64,000 nt of DNA from the NCBI RefSeq assembly GCF_900115505.1, contig NZ_FOWQ01000011.1, forward strand, positions 62,001 through 126,000, given 5' to 3'. The stretch is from Geodermatophilus dictyosporus (lineage in GTDB: Bacteria > Actinomycetota > Actinomycetes > Mycobacteriales > Geodermatophilaceae). The position numbers and the translations under genes are program-made. Under the pieces are notes generated by a model, which saw nothing but the letters and a program-made list of their open reading frames with translations, did no database searches and was not told the origin of the DNA. Shown piece by piece: positions 40,802-48,783 of this stretch (positions are counted from its first letter, which is position 1; the number at the start of each line of letters is the position of its first letter).

Positions 40802-42030
40802 CCGCCGTCCTGCCGAACCGTCCCGCCCCGGAACGCCCGACCGGCGGGCGCCTCGTCGACCAGTTCGAGTACGGCCTCGACGCCCCGATCTGCCTGACCT
40901 GGGAGCTCACCTACGCCTGCAACCTGGCGTGCGTGCACTGCCTGTCCTCCTCGGGACGGCGCGACCCGCGCGAGCTCACGACGGCCGAGGCCGAGGGCGT
41001 CATCGACGAGCTCCAGCGGATGCAGGTCTTCTACGTCAACGTCGGCGGCGGCGAGCCCACCGTGCGGCCGGACTTCTGGCACCTGCTCGACTACGCCATC
41101 GGCCACGACGTCGGCGTCAAGTTCTCCACCAACGGCGTCAAGCTCGACCGGGCCCGCGCGGCCCAGCTGGCGGCCACCGACTACGTCGACGTGCAGATCT
41201 CCCTCGACGGCGCCACCGCCGAGGTCAACGACCGCGTCCGCGGCACCGGCTCGTTCGCCACCGCGACGAGGGCGCTGGAGAACCTGGCCGAGGCCGGGAT
41301 GAAGGACTTCAAGGTCTCCGTCGTCGTCACCCGGGAGAACGTCTCCCAGCTCGACGACTTCCGGGCGCTCACCGACCGCTACGGCGCCCAGCTGCGCATC
41401 ACCCGGTTCCGCCCGTCGGGCCGCGGCGCCGACGTCTGGGACCAGCTGCACCCCACCCAGGCCCAGCAGCGCGAGCTCTACGCCTGGCTGCTGGCCAACG
41501 GCGACCGCGTGCTCACCGGCGACTCGTTCTTCCACCTGTCCGCCTACGGGCAGGCCCTGCCTGGCCTCAACCTCTGCGGCGCCGGGCGCGTGGTCTGCCT
41601 GATCGACCCGGTCGGCGACGTCTACGCCTGCCCGTTCGCGATCCACGAGCAGTTCCTCGCCGGCAACGTGCGCGGCGAGGGCGGCTTCCAGCGGGTGTGG
41701 CAGCACAGCGACCTGTTCCAGGAGCTGCGCAGCCCGCAGACCGGTGGCGCGTGCACGAGGTGCGCTCACTTCGACGCCTGCCGCGGCGGCTGCATGGCGG
41801 CCAAGTTCTTCACCGGCCTGCCGCTGGACGGCCCCGACCCCGAGTGCGTGCAGGGGTACGGGGAGTCGGCGCTGGCCGCCCGCGACGCCGACCTGGTCAC
41901 GCCGCGCAGCCACCTCGACCACTCGCACACCGGCCCGGTGCGCGGCCAGCCGACGCTGCTCGGGATGCCGTCGCTCCCGCCGGCGAAGGCGTGCGACGAG
42001 TCGCCGCTGGCGGGCCTGCAGCTGGGCTGA
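40798..42030 (+). CDS. mftC: Mycofactocin radical SAM maturase MftC
   Basis: 410 residues. Radical SAM motif CNLACVHC (Cys41, 45, 48) in TWELTYACNLACVHC; SPASM-type auxiliary cluster cysteines in LNLCGAGRVVCLIDPVGDVYACPF and CTRCAHFDACRGGCMAAKFF. MftC oxidatively decarboxylates the terminal tyrosine of MftA and then forms a carbon-carbon bond between Val and Tyr. GTG start overlapping the mftB stop. The usual next gene, mftD, is absent; a tiny convergent frame follows. Confidence 0.95.
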   Translation: MTAVLPNRPAPERPTGGRLVDQFEYGLDAPICLTWELTYACNLACVHCLSSSGRRDPRELTTAEAEGVIDELQRMQVFYVNVGGGEPTVRPDFWHLLDYAIGHDVGVKFSTNGVKLDRARAAQLAATDYVDVQISLDGATAEVNDRVRGTGSFATATRALENLAEAGMKDFKVSVVVTRENVSQLDDFRALTDRYGAQLRITRFRPSGRGADVWDQLHPTQAQQRELYAWLLANGDRVLTGDSFFHLSAYGQALPGLNLCGAGRVVCLIDPVGDVYACPFAIHEQFLAGNVRGEGGFQRVWQHSDLFQELRSPQTGGACTRCAHFDACRGGCMAAKFFTGLPLDGPDPECVQGYGESALAARDADLVTPRSHLDHSHTGPVRGQPTLLGMPSLPPAKACDESPLAGLQLG

Positions 42031-42036
42031 GTGCAC

Positions 42037-42147
42037 TCAGCGGGTCGGGGCCACCACCGGCCCCGACCCCTCCGGCAGCAGGCCGGGCGCGAGGTCGGCC
42101 AGCGTCATGGTCAGCAGCAGGGCGACGAGCAGCGCGAGCGTGAGCAC
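42037..42147 (-). CDS. Possible 36-residue single-pass membrane peptide
   Basis: GTG at 42147 follows GGAGGTG with four-base spacing, an excellent ribosome-binding site. The product begins with a hydrophobic helix (VLTLALLVALLLTMTLADLA) and ends in a short polar tail (PEGSGPVVAPTR). It lies tail-to-tail with mftC, six bases away, and its 3' end contains a hairpin. No family recognised; it could be a signal-peptide-like small membrane protein or a chance frame. Confidence 0.45.
   Translation of the reverse strand: MLTLALLVALLLTMTLADLAPGLLPEGSGPVVAPTR
42042..42069. terminator. Hairpin after mftC
   Basis: An 11-bp stem (42042-42052 with 42059-42069) and a 6-base loop, 12 bases past the mftC stop and inside the end of the small minus-strand frame. 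Confidence 0.6.
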
Positions 42148-42245
42148 GGGGCACCTCCGGGACGACGTGCCCCCAGGCTGACCGCCGTCCCTGACCGGGC
42201 CCGGTGACCGGCCTGGGAGTCCGCTGGGTGCCCCGTGCGCGCGCC

Positions 42246-42737
42246 TCAGGGGAGGTCGACGACGTCCTTCTCGCCGGTGTCGGGCTTCGAGCCGGTGGCC
42301 TTGGCCTTGACGAAGCTCAGCGCCGTGGCCAGCCGGTTGCCGGGGCTGTCCCAGTACTCCGCGGTGTCGCCGTCGACCTTCACCAGGACGACGGAGGGGT
42401 CCTCGGGCCCCTGGGGCAGCCAGGCCTCGACGCCGGCGTTCCACAGCTCCTTCTTCTTCGCGACGTCGTCGACGACACGCGCGGTCCCGGTCAGCGAGAC
42501 CCAGGTGCCGCCCGAGCCGACGCCGACGTTGACCTGCGGCGAGGTCTGGATGTGGCCGAGCCAGGGGGCGTCGTGCTCGGCGAAGAACCACAGGTCGCCG
42601 TCGAACTCGACCTCCTGCAGTGCCATGGGCCGGCTGGTCAGCCGACCGTCGGGCATGGTCGTGGTGAGGAAGCCGAACCTCTGCCCCTTGATGAGCCCGG
42701 CGACCTTGGCGGTGGATTCCTGCGAGTCGGTGGTCAT
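42246..42737 (-). CDS. Pyridoxamine-phosphate-oxidase-fold protein (general stress protein 26-like)
   Basis: 163 residues forming a split barrel: FGFLTTTMPDGRLTSRPMALQE near residue 22, LWFFAEHDAPWLGHIQTSPQVNVGV, then TWVSLTGTARVVDD. The family binds FMN or F420; no catalytic residues point to a specific reaction. C-terminal tail rich in Lys/Asp. It sits within the mft region but on the opposite strand, so a direct role in mycofactocin synthesis is doubtful. Confidence 0.8.
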   Translation of the reverse strand: MTTDSQESTAKVAGLIKGQRFGFLTTTMPDGRLTSRPMALQEVEFDGDLWFFAEHDAPWLGHIQTSPQVNVGVGSGGTWVSLTGTARVVDDVAKKKELWNAGVEAWLPQGPEDPSVVLVKVDGDTAEYWDSPGNRLATALSFVKAKATGSKPDTGEKDVVDLP

Positions 42738-42794
42738 GACCCTGCCGTTCCCCGGATCGGCCACGCGACACGGACGACACCCCGGCGTATCGGA

Positions 42795-44090
42795 ATGGAT
42801 CGGCAGGCGGTTGCCTTCACCAACGTCGTGACCACCACCCAGGACCGGCCGGCCGCACCGCCCGCCGCCACCGACCGGCCGGGGACGGCGCGCACCGCAC
42901 TCACCCTCGGCGCGTTCGTGGCGCTCGGCCCGCTGACGATCGACATGTACCTGCCCGCCCTGCCCACCATCGCCGACGACCTGCGGACCAGTCCGGCGAC
43001 GGTGCAGCTCACGCTGACCGGCACCCTGGTCGGCCTCGCGCTGGGCCAGCTGGTGCTCGGCCCGCTGTCGGACGCCCTCGGCCGGAAGAAGCCGCTGCTG
43101 GCCGGCACCGCGCTGCACGTCGTCGCCTCGCTGCTCGTGCTCGTCGCGCCGTCGATCGCCGTGCTGGGGCTGCTGCGCTTCCTGCAGGGCGTCGGGACGG
43201 CGGCCGGCGCGGTGATCGCCCTGGCGGTCGTGCGCGACCTGTTCGCCGGTCGTGCCGCGGCGACGATGCTGTCCCGGCTCTTCCTCGTCCTCGGCGCGGC
43301 CCCGGTGCTCGCGCCCACGGTGGGCGGGGAGGTCCTGCGCTTCACCTCGTGGCGGGGCGTGTTCCTGATCCTCGGCCTGTACGGCACCGCCCTGCTCGTC
43401 CTCGGCTGGTTCGCCGTCCGCGAGACGCTGCCGCCCGAGCGGCGGCGCAGCACCGGCCTGGCCGGCACCCTGCGCGGCTACCGGGCGCTGCTGCGCGACC
43501 GGGCCTACGTCGGCCTCGTGCTGGTCGCCGGCCTGACGATGGCCGGGCTGTTCAGCTACGTGTCGGGCTCCTCGTTCGTCTTCCAGGGCCAGTTCGGCCT
43601 CGACGAACAGCAGTTCGGCCTGCTCTTCGGCGCCGGCGCCGTCTGGCTGATCGCCGCCACCCAGCTCAACCCGGTCGTGCTGCGCCGGTTCTCCCCGGCG
43701 CAGGTCCTGGTGGCCGGCACCGTGGGCGGCGCGCTGGCCGGCGCGGTGCTGGTCGTCCTCGCCGCCAGCGGCACCGGCGGGCTCTGGGCAGTGGCGCTGC
43801 CGCTGTGGGCGGTGCTGTTCAGCTCGGGCCTGGCGCTGCCCAACGCCCCGGCGCTGGCGCTGTCCCGGCACGGCGAGGCGGCCGGCACCGCGGCGGCGCT
43901 GCTCGGCGCGGTGCAGTTCGGCGTCGGCGCGCTCGTCGCCCCGCTGGTCGGCCTGCTCGGCAACGACGCGGTCGCCATGGGCGCGGTCGTGGTCGCCGCG
44001 CTGGTCACCGCGATCGTCGTCCTGGTGGTCGTCGTCCGGCCGTGGGAGCTGCCCGACGACGTGTCCGACGAGGTGCCCGCGGCCGCCTAG
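42795..44090 (+). CDS. Bcr/CflA-family MFS multidrug exporter
   Basis: 431 residues with about twelve membrane segments. Hallmarks: GPLTIDMYLPALPTIADDL at the first segment, LVLGPLSDALGRKKPLL in the loop after segment two, RFLQGVGTAAGAVIALAVVRDLF, and the Bcr/CflA-type RxSLTSWRGVFLIL-like stretch FTSWRGVFLILGLYG. It exports drugs or metabolites using the proton gradient. It occupies the interval where mftD normally stands. The ATG at 42795 is the first start; a GTG at 42828 would also keep all segments. Confidence 0.85.
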   Translation: MDRQAVAFTNVVTTTQDRPAAPPAATDRPGTARTALTLGAFVALGPLTIDMYLPALPTIADDLRTSPATVQLTLTGTLVGLALGQLVLGPLSDALGRKKPLLAGTALHVVASLLVLVAPSIAVLGLLRFLQGVGTAAGAVIALAVVRDLFAGRAAATMLSRLFLVLGAAPVLAPTVGGEVLRFTSWRGVFLILGLYGTALLVLGWFAVRETLPPERRRSTGLAGTLRGYRALLRDRAYVGLVLVAGLTMAGLFSYVSGSSFVFQGQFGLDEQQFGLLFGAGAVWLIAATQLNPVVLRRFSPAQVLVAGTVGGALAGAVLVVLAASGTGGLWAVALPLWAVLFSSGLALPNAPALALSRHGEAAGTAAALLGAVQFGVGALVAPLVGLLGNDAVAMGAVVVAALVTAIVVLVVVVRPWELPDDVSDEVPAAA

Positions 44091-44093
44091 GCT
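44088..44093 (+). promoter_or_regulatory. Leaderless -10 element for mftE
   Basis: TAGGCT includes the stop codon of the MFS gene and ends six bases before the mftE GTG at 44100. No ribosome-binding site precedes mftE. Confidence 0.5.
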
Positions 44094-44099
44094 GGCGCG

Positions 44100-44813
44100 G
44101 TGCCCGACCTGGCCGGCGCCGCGTGGCCGGAGCTGCCCGAGCGGCCGCTGCTGGTCGTCCCGCTGGGCTCGGTCGAGCAGCACGGCCACCACCTGCCGCT
44201 GGCCACCGACACCGTGGTCGCCGAGGCGGTGGTCCGGGAGGCAGTGGTCCGGGAGGCGGTGGTCCGGGGGGCGGGGCTGGACGCCGTCGTCGCGCCGGCC
44301 GTCCCGTACGGCGCCAGCGGGGAGCACGAGGGGTTCCCGGGCACCGTCTCGATCGGCACCGCGGCGCTGACCACCCTGCTCGTCGAGTACGGCCGCTCGG
44401 CCTGCCGCTGGGCGCGGCGGCTGCTCGTCGTCAACGGCCACGGCGGCAACCTCGACGCACTGCGCGCCGCCGTCCCGCTGCTGCGCGCCGAGGGCCGCGA
44501 CGCCGCCTGGTTCCCGTGCGGCGTCGCCGGGGGAGACGCGCACGCCGGGCGCACCGAGACGTCGCTGCTGTTGCACGTGGAACCAGGCGGCGTGCGGACC
44601 GACCGGTCCGTCCCCGGGGAGACGGCGCCGATCGCCGAGCTGCTGCCGCGGCTGCGGGCCGAGGGCGTGCTCGGCGTCAGCCCCACCGGCGTGCTGGGCG
44701 ACCCGGCCGGCGCCTCGGCGGAGGAGGGGGCACGCCTGCTGGCCGGCATCGCCGCCCGGCTGACGACGGCGGTCGCCCGCTGGGACGTCGGCGACGACGG
44801 CCGGCTGCGGTGA
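44100..44813 (+). CDS. mftE: Mycofactocin peptidase MftE (creatininase family)
   Basis: 237 residues. Metal and catalytic motifs: PLGSVEQHGHHLPLATDT (Glu, His, Asp ligands) and VNGHGGN. The stretch APAVPYGASGEHEGFPGTVSIGTAALTTLLVEYGRSA and the later LLRAEGRDAAW, GGDAHAGRTETSLLLHV are MftE-specific. It cleaves the matured MftA to release the Val-Tyr-derived product. Three 15-bp repeats insert EAVVREAVVREAVVR after residue 41. GTG start, probably leaderless. Separated from mftC by 2 kb of unrelated genes. Confidence 0.93.
   Translation: MPDLAGAAWPELPERPLLVVPLGSVEQHGHHLPLATDTVVAEAVVREAVVREAVVRGAGLDAVVAPAVPYGASGEHEGFPGTVSIGTAALTTLLVEYGRSACRWARRLLVVNGHGGNLDALRAAVPLLRAEGRDAAWFPCGVAGGDAHAGRTETSLLLHVEPGGVRTDRSVPGETAPIAELLPRLRAEGVLGVSPTGVLGDPAGASAEEGARLLAGIAARLTTAVARWDVGDDGRLR
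44223..44267 (+). repeat. mftE: 15-bp in-frame tandem repeat in mftE
   Basis: GAGGCGGTGGTCCGG occurs three times (44223, 44238, 44253); the middle copy has one change. It encodes EAVVR three times in a helix next to the metal-site segment. Confidence 0.85.
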
Positions 44814-44814
44814 G

Positions 44815-45567
44815 TCAGCGCACGTGCGTCCGCGGGCGCTCCTGGCGGGTGCCGTCGACCGCGACGTCCACCTCCTCGTCGTAGAAGGCGACCAGGCCGG
44901 CGATCGGCGTCAGCTCGCGCGTCGGGAAGTCGTAGGACCACGCGACGTCGTCGACCCCGGGGGCCGACCAGTACCCGCTGGTGCGGCCCTTGTACGGGCA
45001 CTGGGTGACCGTGTCGCTGGGCGTGAGGTGCTCCCAGCGGACGTCGGTGCGCGGCAGGTAGGAGCGGGTGGGCAGCCCGGTCTCGAAGACGAGCACCGGC
45101 GACGCCGACTCGGCCAGCACGACGCCGTCGCGCTCGATCCGCACCCGCCGCGACGAGCGGATCGCGTCCACCCGGGAGTAGGGGTTGCGCGGGTGGACGA
45201 ACACCTCCTCGTCCTCCTCGAACCACGCGTCGAGCGCTGCCCAGTCGAGGCGGACGTGGCCGGCCAGCTCGGGGACGCGGTCGCCGGTGTGCACCAGCGC
45301 CGCGCCGGGCCGCTCGAGACCGCCGGCGCGCAGCCCGTGCCGGGCCGCGGTGCCCACCGGCGTCCCGGCCACCTCGCCCTCGTCGGCCAACACGCCGGGG
45401 GCGACGTCGTCGAGCGGCACCACGTACTGCGGGTAGGGCGGCCACTCCCACACGTACCGCGCCCGCAGGGTGTCCAGGACGACCACGCCCCCGAGCACCG
45501 CCCGCACCCGCCGGGGCACGGGCTCGACGTGGCCGGTGGGGACGATCGCGCGCGGGTGCTCGGGCAC
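44815..45567 (-). CDS. DUF427 domain protein
   Basis: 250 residues containing two DUF427-like beta modules: VRAVLGGVVVLDTLRARYVWEWPPYPQYVVP around residue 25 and VRIERDGVVLAESASPVLVFETGLPTRSYLPRTDV around 145, then TVTQCPYKGRTSGYWS and AWSYDFPTREL. The family is widespread and of unknown biochemical function. GTG start with GCAGGAGG four bases upstream. Its stop is one base from the mftE stop (convergent); its start is divergent from the NCS1 permease. Confidence 0.82.
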   Translation of the reverse strand: MPEHPRAIVPTGHVEPVPRRVRAVLGGVVVLDTLRARYVWEWPPYPQYVVPLDDVAPGVLADEGEVAGTPVGTAARHGLRAGGLERPGAALVHTGDRVPELAGHVRLDWAALDAWFEEDEEVFVHPRNPYSRVDAIRSSRRVRIERDGVVLAESASPVLVFETGLPTRSYLPRTDVRWEHLTPSDTVTQCPYKGRTSGYWSAPGVDDVAWSYDFPTRELTPIAGLVAFYDEEVDVAVDGTRQERPRTHVR

Positions 45568-45621
45568 AGTGCCTCCTGCAGCAGGATGACGGCCACCGCC
45601 GTCGGAGCAGAGGAGTCCACC

Positions 45622-47133
45622 GTGGCGCACCAGCCGGTCGCCGACCAGGTCCCCGGGAGCACCGCGCCGGCGGGCCGGGTCGCCGTCGAGACCAACGGCA
45701 TCAACGTCATCGCCGAGGAGGAGCGCCGGGGCTCCCCGCCCCAGCTGTTCTGGCCGTGGTTCGGCGCGAACGTCAGCGTGCTGGGCCTGGCCTACGGCTC
45801 GTTCCTGCTGGGCTTCGGCATCTCGGCCGCCCAGGCGCTGGTGGCCGGCGTCGTCGGCATCGTCGTGTCGTTCCTGCTCTGCGGGCTGGTGGCGATCGCC
45901 GGCAAGCGCGGCTCGGCGCCCACCCTGGTGCTCAGCCGCGCCGCCTTCGGCGTGCACGGCAACCGGGTGCCCGCGGTGCTGTCCTGGGTGCTCACCGTGG
46001 GGTGGGAGACGGTCCTGGTCAGCCTCGCCACCCTGGCCACGGCCACGGTGTTCGGCCAGCTCGGCTGGAGCGGCGGGACGGCGACCCAGGTGGTGGCCCT
46101 GCTCGTGGTCGCCGCGCTCGTGGTCGCCGGCGGCGTCCTCGGCTTCGACGCGATCATGCGCATGCAGCGGTGGATCACCGTGGTCAGCGGCGTGCTCACC
46201 GTCGTCTACGTGGCGCTCGTCGCCGGGGAGGTCGACTGGTCGGCGGTCACCGCCACGCCGGGCGGGACGACGGCGGCCGTGGTCGGTGCGCTGGTGCTGG
46301 CGATGACCGGCTACGGCTTCGGCTGGGTCAACGCCGCCGCCGACTACTCGCGCTACCTGCCCCGGACGGCGTCCACCCGCGGCGTCGTCGGCTGGACGAC
46401 GACCGGCGGCGCGCTCGCCCCGGTCGTGCTGCTGGCCACCGGGCTGCTGCTGGCCGCCTCGGACGCGGAGTTGTCGGGCGCGATCGGCGCCGACCCGATC
46501 GGCGCGCTGGGCTCGATCCTGCCGACCTGGTTCCTCGTGCCCTTCGTCGTCGTCGCGGTGCTCGGCCTGGTCGGCGGGGCGCTGCTGGACATCTACTCGT
46601 CGGGCCTGTCGCTGCTGGCCGCCGGCGTCCGGGTGCCCCGCCCGGTCGCGGCCGGCATCGACGGCACGCTCATGGTGCTCGGTTCGGTCTGGGTGGTCTT
46701 CCTGGCCACCGGTGGCTTCTTCGTGCAGTTCCAGGGCTTCCTGATCACCCTGGGCGTCCCGGTCGCCGCCTGGTGCGGCATCTTCCTGGGCGACCTCGCG
46801 CTGCGCCGCCGCGACTACGCCGAGGCCGACCTCTACGACGCCGGCGGCCGCTACGGCGCCGTCCCGGCCGTGCCGCTGGTGCTCCTGGCGGTGGGCACCG
46901 TCCTCGGCTGGGGGCTGGTCACCAACGGCCTGGCCGGCTGGCTGGACTGGCCGGGCTACCTGCTCGGCCCGCTCGGGCTCGGGGGCCGCGAGGGCGCGTG
47001 GGCCTTCGCCAACCTCGGTGTCCTGGCCGCCTTCCTCGTCGGGCTGCTGGGCACCCTGGCGCTGCGCCGGGCGGCCGTGCGGGCGCAGGAGGCCGCCCCG
47101 GCGGTGCCGGGACGGCCTCCGGTCGTGCGCTGA
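45622..47133 (+). CDS. NCS1-family nucleobase/cytosine permease
   Basis: 503 residues with about twelve membrane segments. NCS1 motifs: GINVIAEEERRGSPPQLFWPWFGANVSVLGLAYG at the start and GYGFGWVNAAADYSRYLPR near segment six to eight, where substrate-binding residues lie. It imports cytosine, purines, allantoin or a related heterocycle with a cation. Substrate not defined by neighbours. The GTG at 45622 has AGAGGAG six bases upstream; an ATG at 45586 would add 12 residues. Confidence 0.87.
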   Translation: MAHQPVADQVPGSTAPAGRVAVETNGINVIAEEERRGSPPQLFWPWFGANVSVLGLAYGSFLLGFGISAAQALVAGVVGIVVSFLLCGLVAIAGKRGSAPTLVLSRAAFGVHGNRVPAVLSWVLTVGWETVLVSLATLATATVFGQLGWSGGTATQVVALLVVAALVVAGGVLGFDAIMRMQRWITVVSGVLTVVYVALVAGEVDWSAVTATPGGTTAAVVGALVLAMTGYGFGWVNAAADYSRYLPRTASTRGVVGWTTTGGALAPVVLLATGLLLAASDAELSGAIGADPIGALGSILPTWFLVPFVVVAVLGLVGGALLDIYSSGLSLLAAGVRVPRPVAAGIDGTLMVLGSVWVVFLATGGFFVQFQGFLITLGVPVAAWCGIFLGDLALRRRDYAEADLYDAGGRYGAVPAVPLVLLAVGTVLGWGLVTNGLAGWLDWPGYLLGPLGLGGREGAWAFANLGVLAAFLVGLLGTLALRRAAVRAQEAAPAVPGRPPVVR

Positions 47134-47153
47134 GGGACTCGTCCTGCAGCGGC

Positions 47154-48161
47154 TCAGTCCTGCAGCGTCTCGGCGAACAGCGGGACGGCGTTGTCCAGGG
47201 CGTACTCCGTCCCCAGCACCGACCCGCTGGAGAAGGCGTTGACCAGCGTCTCGTCGTCCAGCACCAGGGCGTTGCCGGCCTGCACCGAGCCCAGCGTCTG
47301 CCACACCGGGTTGCCGGTGAGCTGCGCCGGGTCGACGAAGATCGGGAAGACGACGGTCAGCGGGGCGTCGAGCAGGTCGACCTGCTCGTCGGACACCGGG
47401 ACGAAGAAGCTCTCGCCGGCGAGGTCCTGGATCGCCGGCTTGTTGCTGAAGCCCAGCGCCTCCACGAAGTCCACCCGGGTGTCGCCACGCACGTAGGCGC
47501 CGAAGCCCTCGGCGGTGTACGCGCCGACGGCGACCTCGGTGCCGTCGAAGTCCGCGTTGGCGGCGGCCGCGTCGGTGAAGCCCTGCTCGAGGTCGGTGCG
47601 CAGCTGCTCGGCCTCCTCGGTGCGGCCCAGCGCCTGGCCGACCAGCTCCAGCTGCTGCTGCCACGTCGTCCGGTACTGGTCGGCCCCCTCGGGGACGCCG
47701 ACCGTCGGGGCGATCTGGCGCAGCTGGTCGTAGCGCTCCTGCGTGCCGTCGGACCGGGTGTCGAGGATGAGGTCGGGCTCCAGCGCGGCGACCGCCTCCA
47801 GGCTCGGCTCGAGCGTCTCGATGATCTCCGGCGCCTCGTCGTAGAGCCCCTCGGCCCACGGGCCCACGCCCTCGCCGCCGAAGCCCAGCCAGTCGCTGGC
47901 GCCCACCGGCTGCACGCCCAGCGCCAGCGCGGTCTCGGCGTCCGACCAGCCCAGTGCCACCACGCGCTGCGGCTCCTCGGGGATCTCGACGTCGCCGAAG
48001 GCGGTGCTCACGGTGACCGGGAACGTCCCGTCCCCGCCGCCGGCGGACGACGACGCGCTCCCGGACGAGCTGCCGTCGGAGCCGCACGCGGCCAGGACCC
48101 CGGCGGCGGTCACGGCCGCCGCGACCAGGGCGGCGCGGCGGGGGAGGGGGCGGGAGGGCAT
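47154..48161 (-). CDS. Iron-siderophore ABC transporter substrate-binding lipoprotein
   Basis: 335 residues. Signal peptide with lipobox (RRAALVAAAVTAAGVLAAC; lipidated Cys near 26), a Ser/Gly linker, then a class III periplasmic-binding-type fold: TAFGDVEIPEEPQRVVALGWSDAETALALGV, LEPDLILDTRSDGTQERYDQLRQIAPTVGV and AESF-type C lobe. It captures ferric siderophores at the outer face of the membrane; permease and ATPase genes are not in the window. ATG start with GAGGAG seven bases upstream. An IdeR/DtxR-type box lies 27 bases upstream of the start. Confidence 0.9.
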   Translation of the reverse strand: MPSRPLPRRAALVAAAVTAAGVLAACGSDGSSSGSASSSAGGGDGTFPVTVSTAFGDVEIPEEPQRVVALGWSDAETALALGVQPVGASDWLGFGGEGVGPWAEGLYDEAPEIIETLEPSLEAVAALEPDLILDTRSDGTQERYDQLRQIAPTVGVPEGADQYRTTWQQQLELVGQALGRTEEAEQLRTDLEQGFTDAAAANADFDGTEVAVGAYTAEGFGAYVRGDTRVDFVEALGFSNKPAIQDLAGESFFVPVSDEQVDLLDAPLTVVFPIFVDPAQLTGNPVWQTLGSVQAGNALVLDDETLVNAFSSGSVLGTEYALDNAVPLFAETLQD

Positions 48162-48188
48162 GGCGGTTCTCCTCGGGTCGGCTCCCGG

Positions 48189-48207
48189 TGAGGTTAGCCT
48201 GACCTCA
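48189..48207. promoter_or_regulatory. IdeR/DtxR-type iron box
   Basis: TGAGGTTAGCCTGACCTCA matches the 19-bp actinobacterial iron-box pattern TTAGGTTAGSCTAACCTWA at most positions and is palindromic. On the minus strand it contains TAACCT, a possible -10 of the siderophore-binding gene, so the iron-bound regulator would repress that gene. It may also affect the divergent isochorismatase-mftF unit. Confidence 0.75.
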
Positions 48208-48231
48208 CTCGGTGGCCTCGCGGCGCCCGGT

Positions 48232-48237
48232 TAGCCT
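48232..48237 (+). promoter_or_regulatory. Leaderless -10 element for the isochorismatase-mftF unit
   Basis: TAGCCT ends six bases before the GTG at 48244, which has no ribosome-binding site. Confidence 0.5.
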
Positions 48238-48243
48238 CCGGCC

Positions 48244-48783
48244 GTGAGCGATGCCCCCGGCTGGCTGGTGGTCGTGGACCTGCAGCACGTCTTCGGCGAC
48301 CCGGACTCGCCGTGGACGGCACCCCGCTTCGAGGAGGTCCGCCCGCGGGTCCGGGAGCTGGTGACTGCCTTCGGCGAGCGGGTCGTGTTCACGCGCTTCG
48401 TCGCGCCCGCGGAGCCGGCGGGCGCCTGGGTGGACTACTACGCGCAGTACCCCTTCGCGCTGCAGCCGCCGGACGCGCCGCTCTACCGGCTGGTCGAGGA
48501 CCCCGGCGGCGCGCGTGTGCTCGACGCCCCGACGTTCGGCAAGTGGGGCCCGGAGCTGGCCGGGGTCGTCGGGGGCGGCCCGCTCACCGTCGCCGGGGTG
48601 GCCACCGACTGCTGCGTGGTGTCCACCGTGCTGCCGGCCGCCGACGCGGGCGTCCCGGTGCGGGTGGTCACCGACGCCTGCGCCGGCTCCAGCGACGACG
48701 AGCACCGCCGCGCGCTGCACCTCATGGGCCTCTACGCGCCGCTGGTCGAGCTGACGACGACCGCCGAGGTCCTCGCCGGGTGA
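48244..48783 (+). CDS. Isochorismatase-family cysteine hydrolase
   Basis: 179 residues. Triad pattern: catalytic Asp in LVVVDLQHVF, Lys in FGKWGPEL and nucleophilic Cys in GVATDCCVVSTVLPAADAG. The family hydrolyses amides or vinyl ethers (nicotinamide, ureides, isochorismate). Its GTGA end overlaps mftF, so it is translated with the mycofactocin glycosyltransferase; whether it serves that pathway is unknown. Probably leaderless. Confidence 0.87.
   Translation: MSDAPGWLVVVDLQHVFGDPDSPWTAPRFEEVRPRVRELVTAFGERVVFTRFVAPAEPAGAWVDYYAQYPFALQPPDAPLYRLVEDPGGARVLDAPTFGKWGPELAGVVGGGPLTVAGVATDCCVVSTVLPAADAGVPVRVVTDACAGSSDDEHRRALHLMGLYAPLVELTTTAEVLAG

Noticed and set aside
44100-44813. Creatinine amidohydrolase for creatinine degradation
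   Set aside because: The sequence has MftE-specific stretches, and mftABC and mftF are nearby; no creatine-pathway genes are present. The permease at 45.6 kb gives weak support only.
44815-48087. A 1,090-codon open frame on the minus strand
   Set aside because: Only its last ~250 codons (DUF427 protein) look real. The rest lies antisense to the NCS1 permease and siderophore-binding genes, with Arg/Pro/Gly/Gln-biased translation typical of GC-rich shadow frames.
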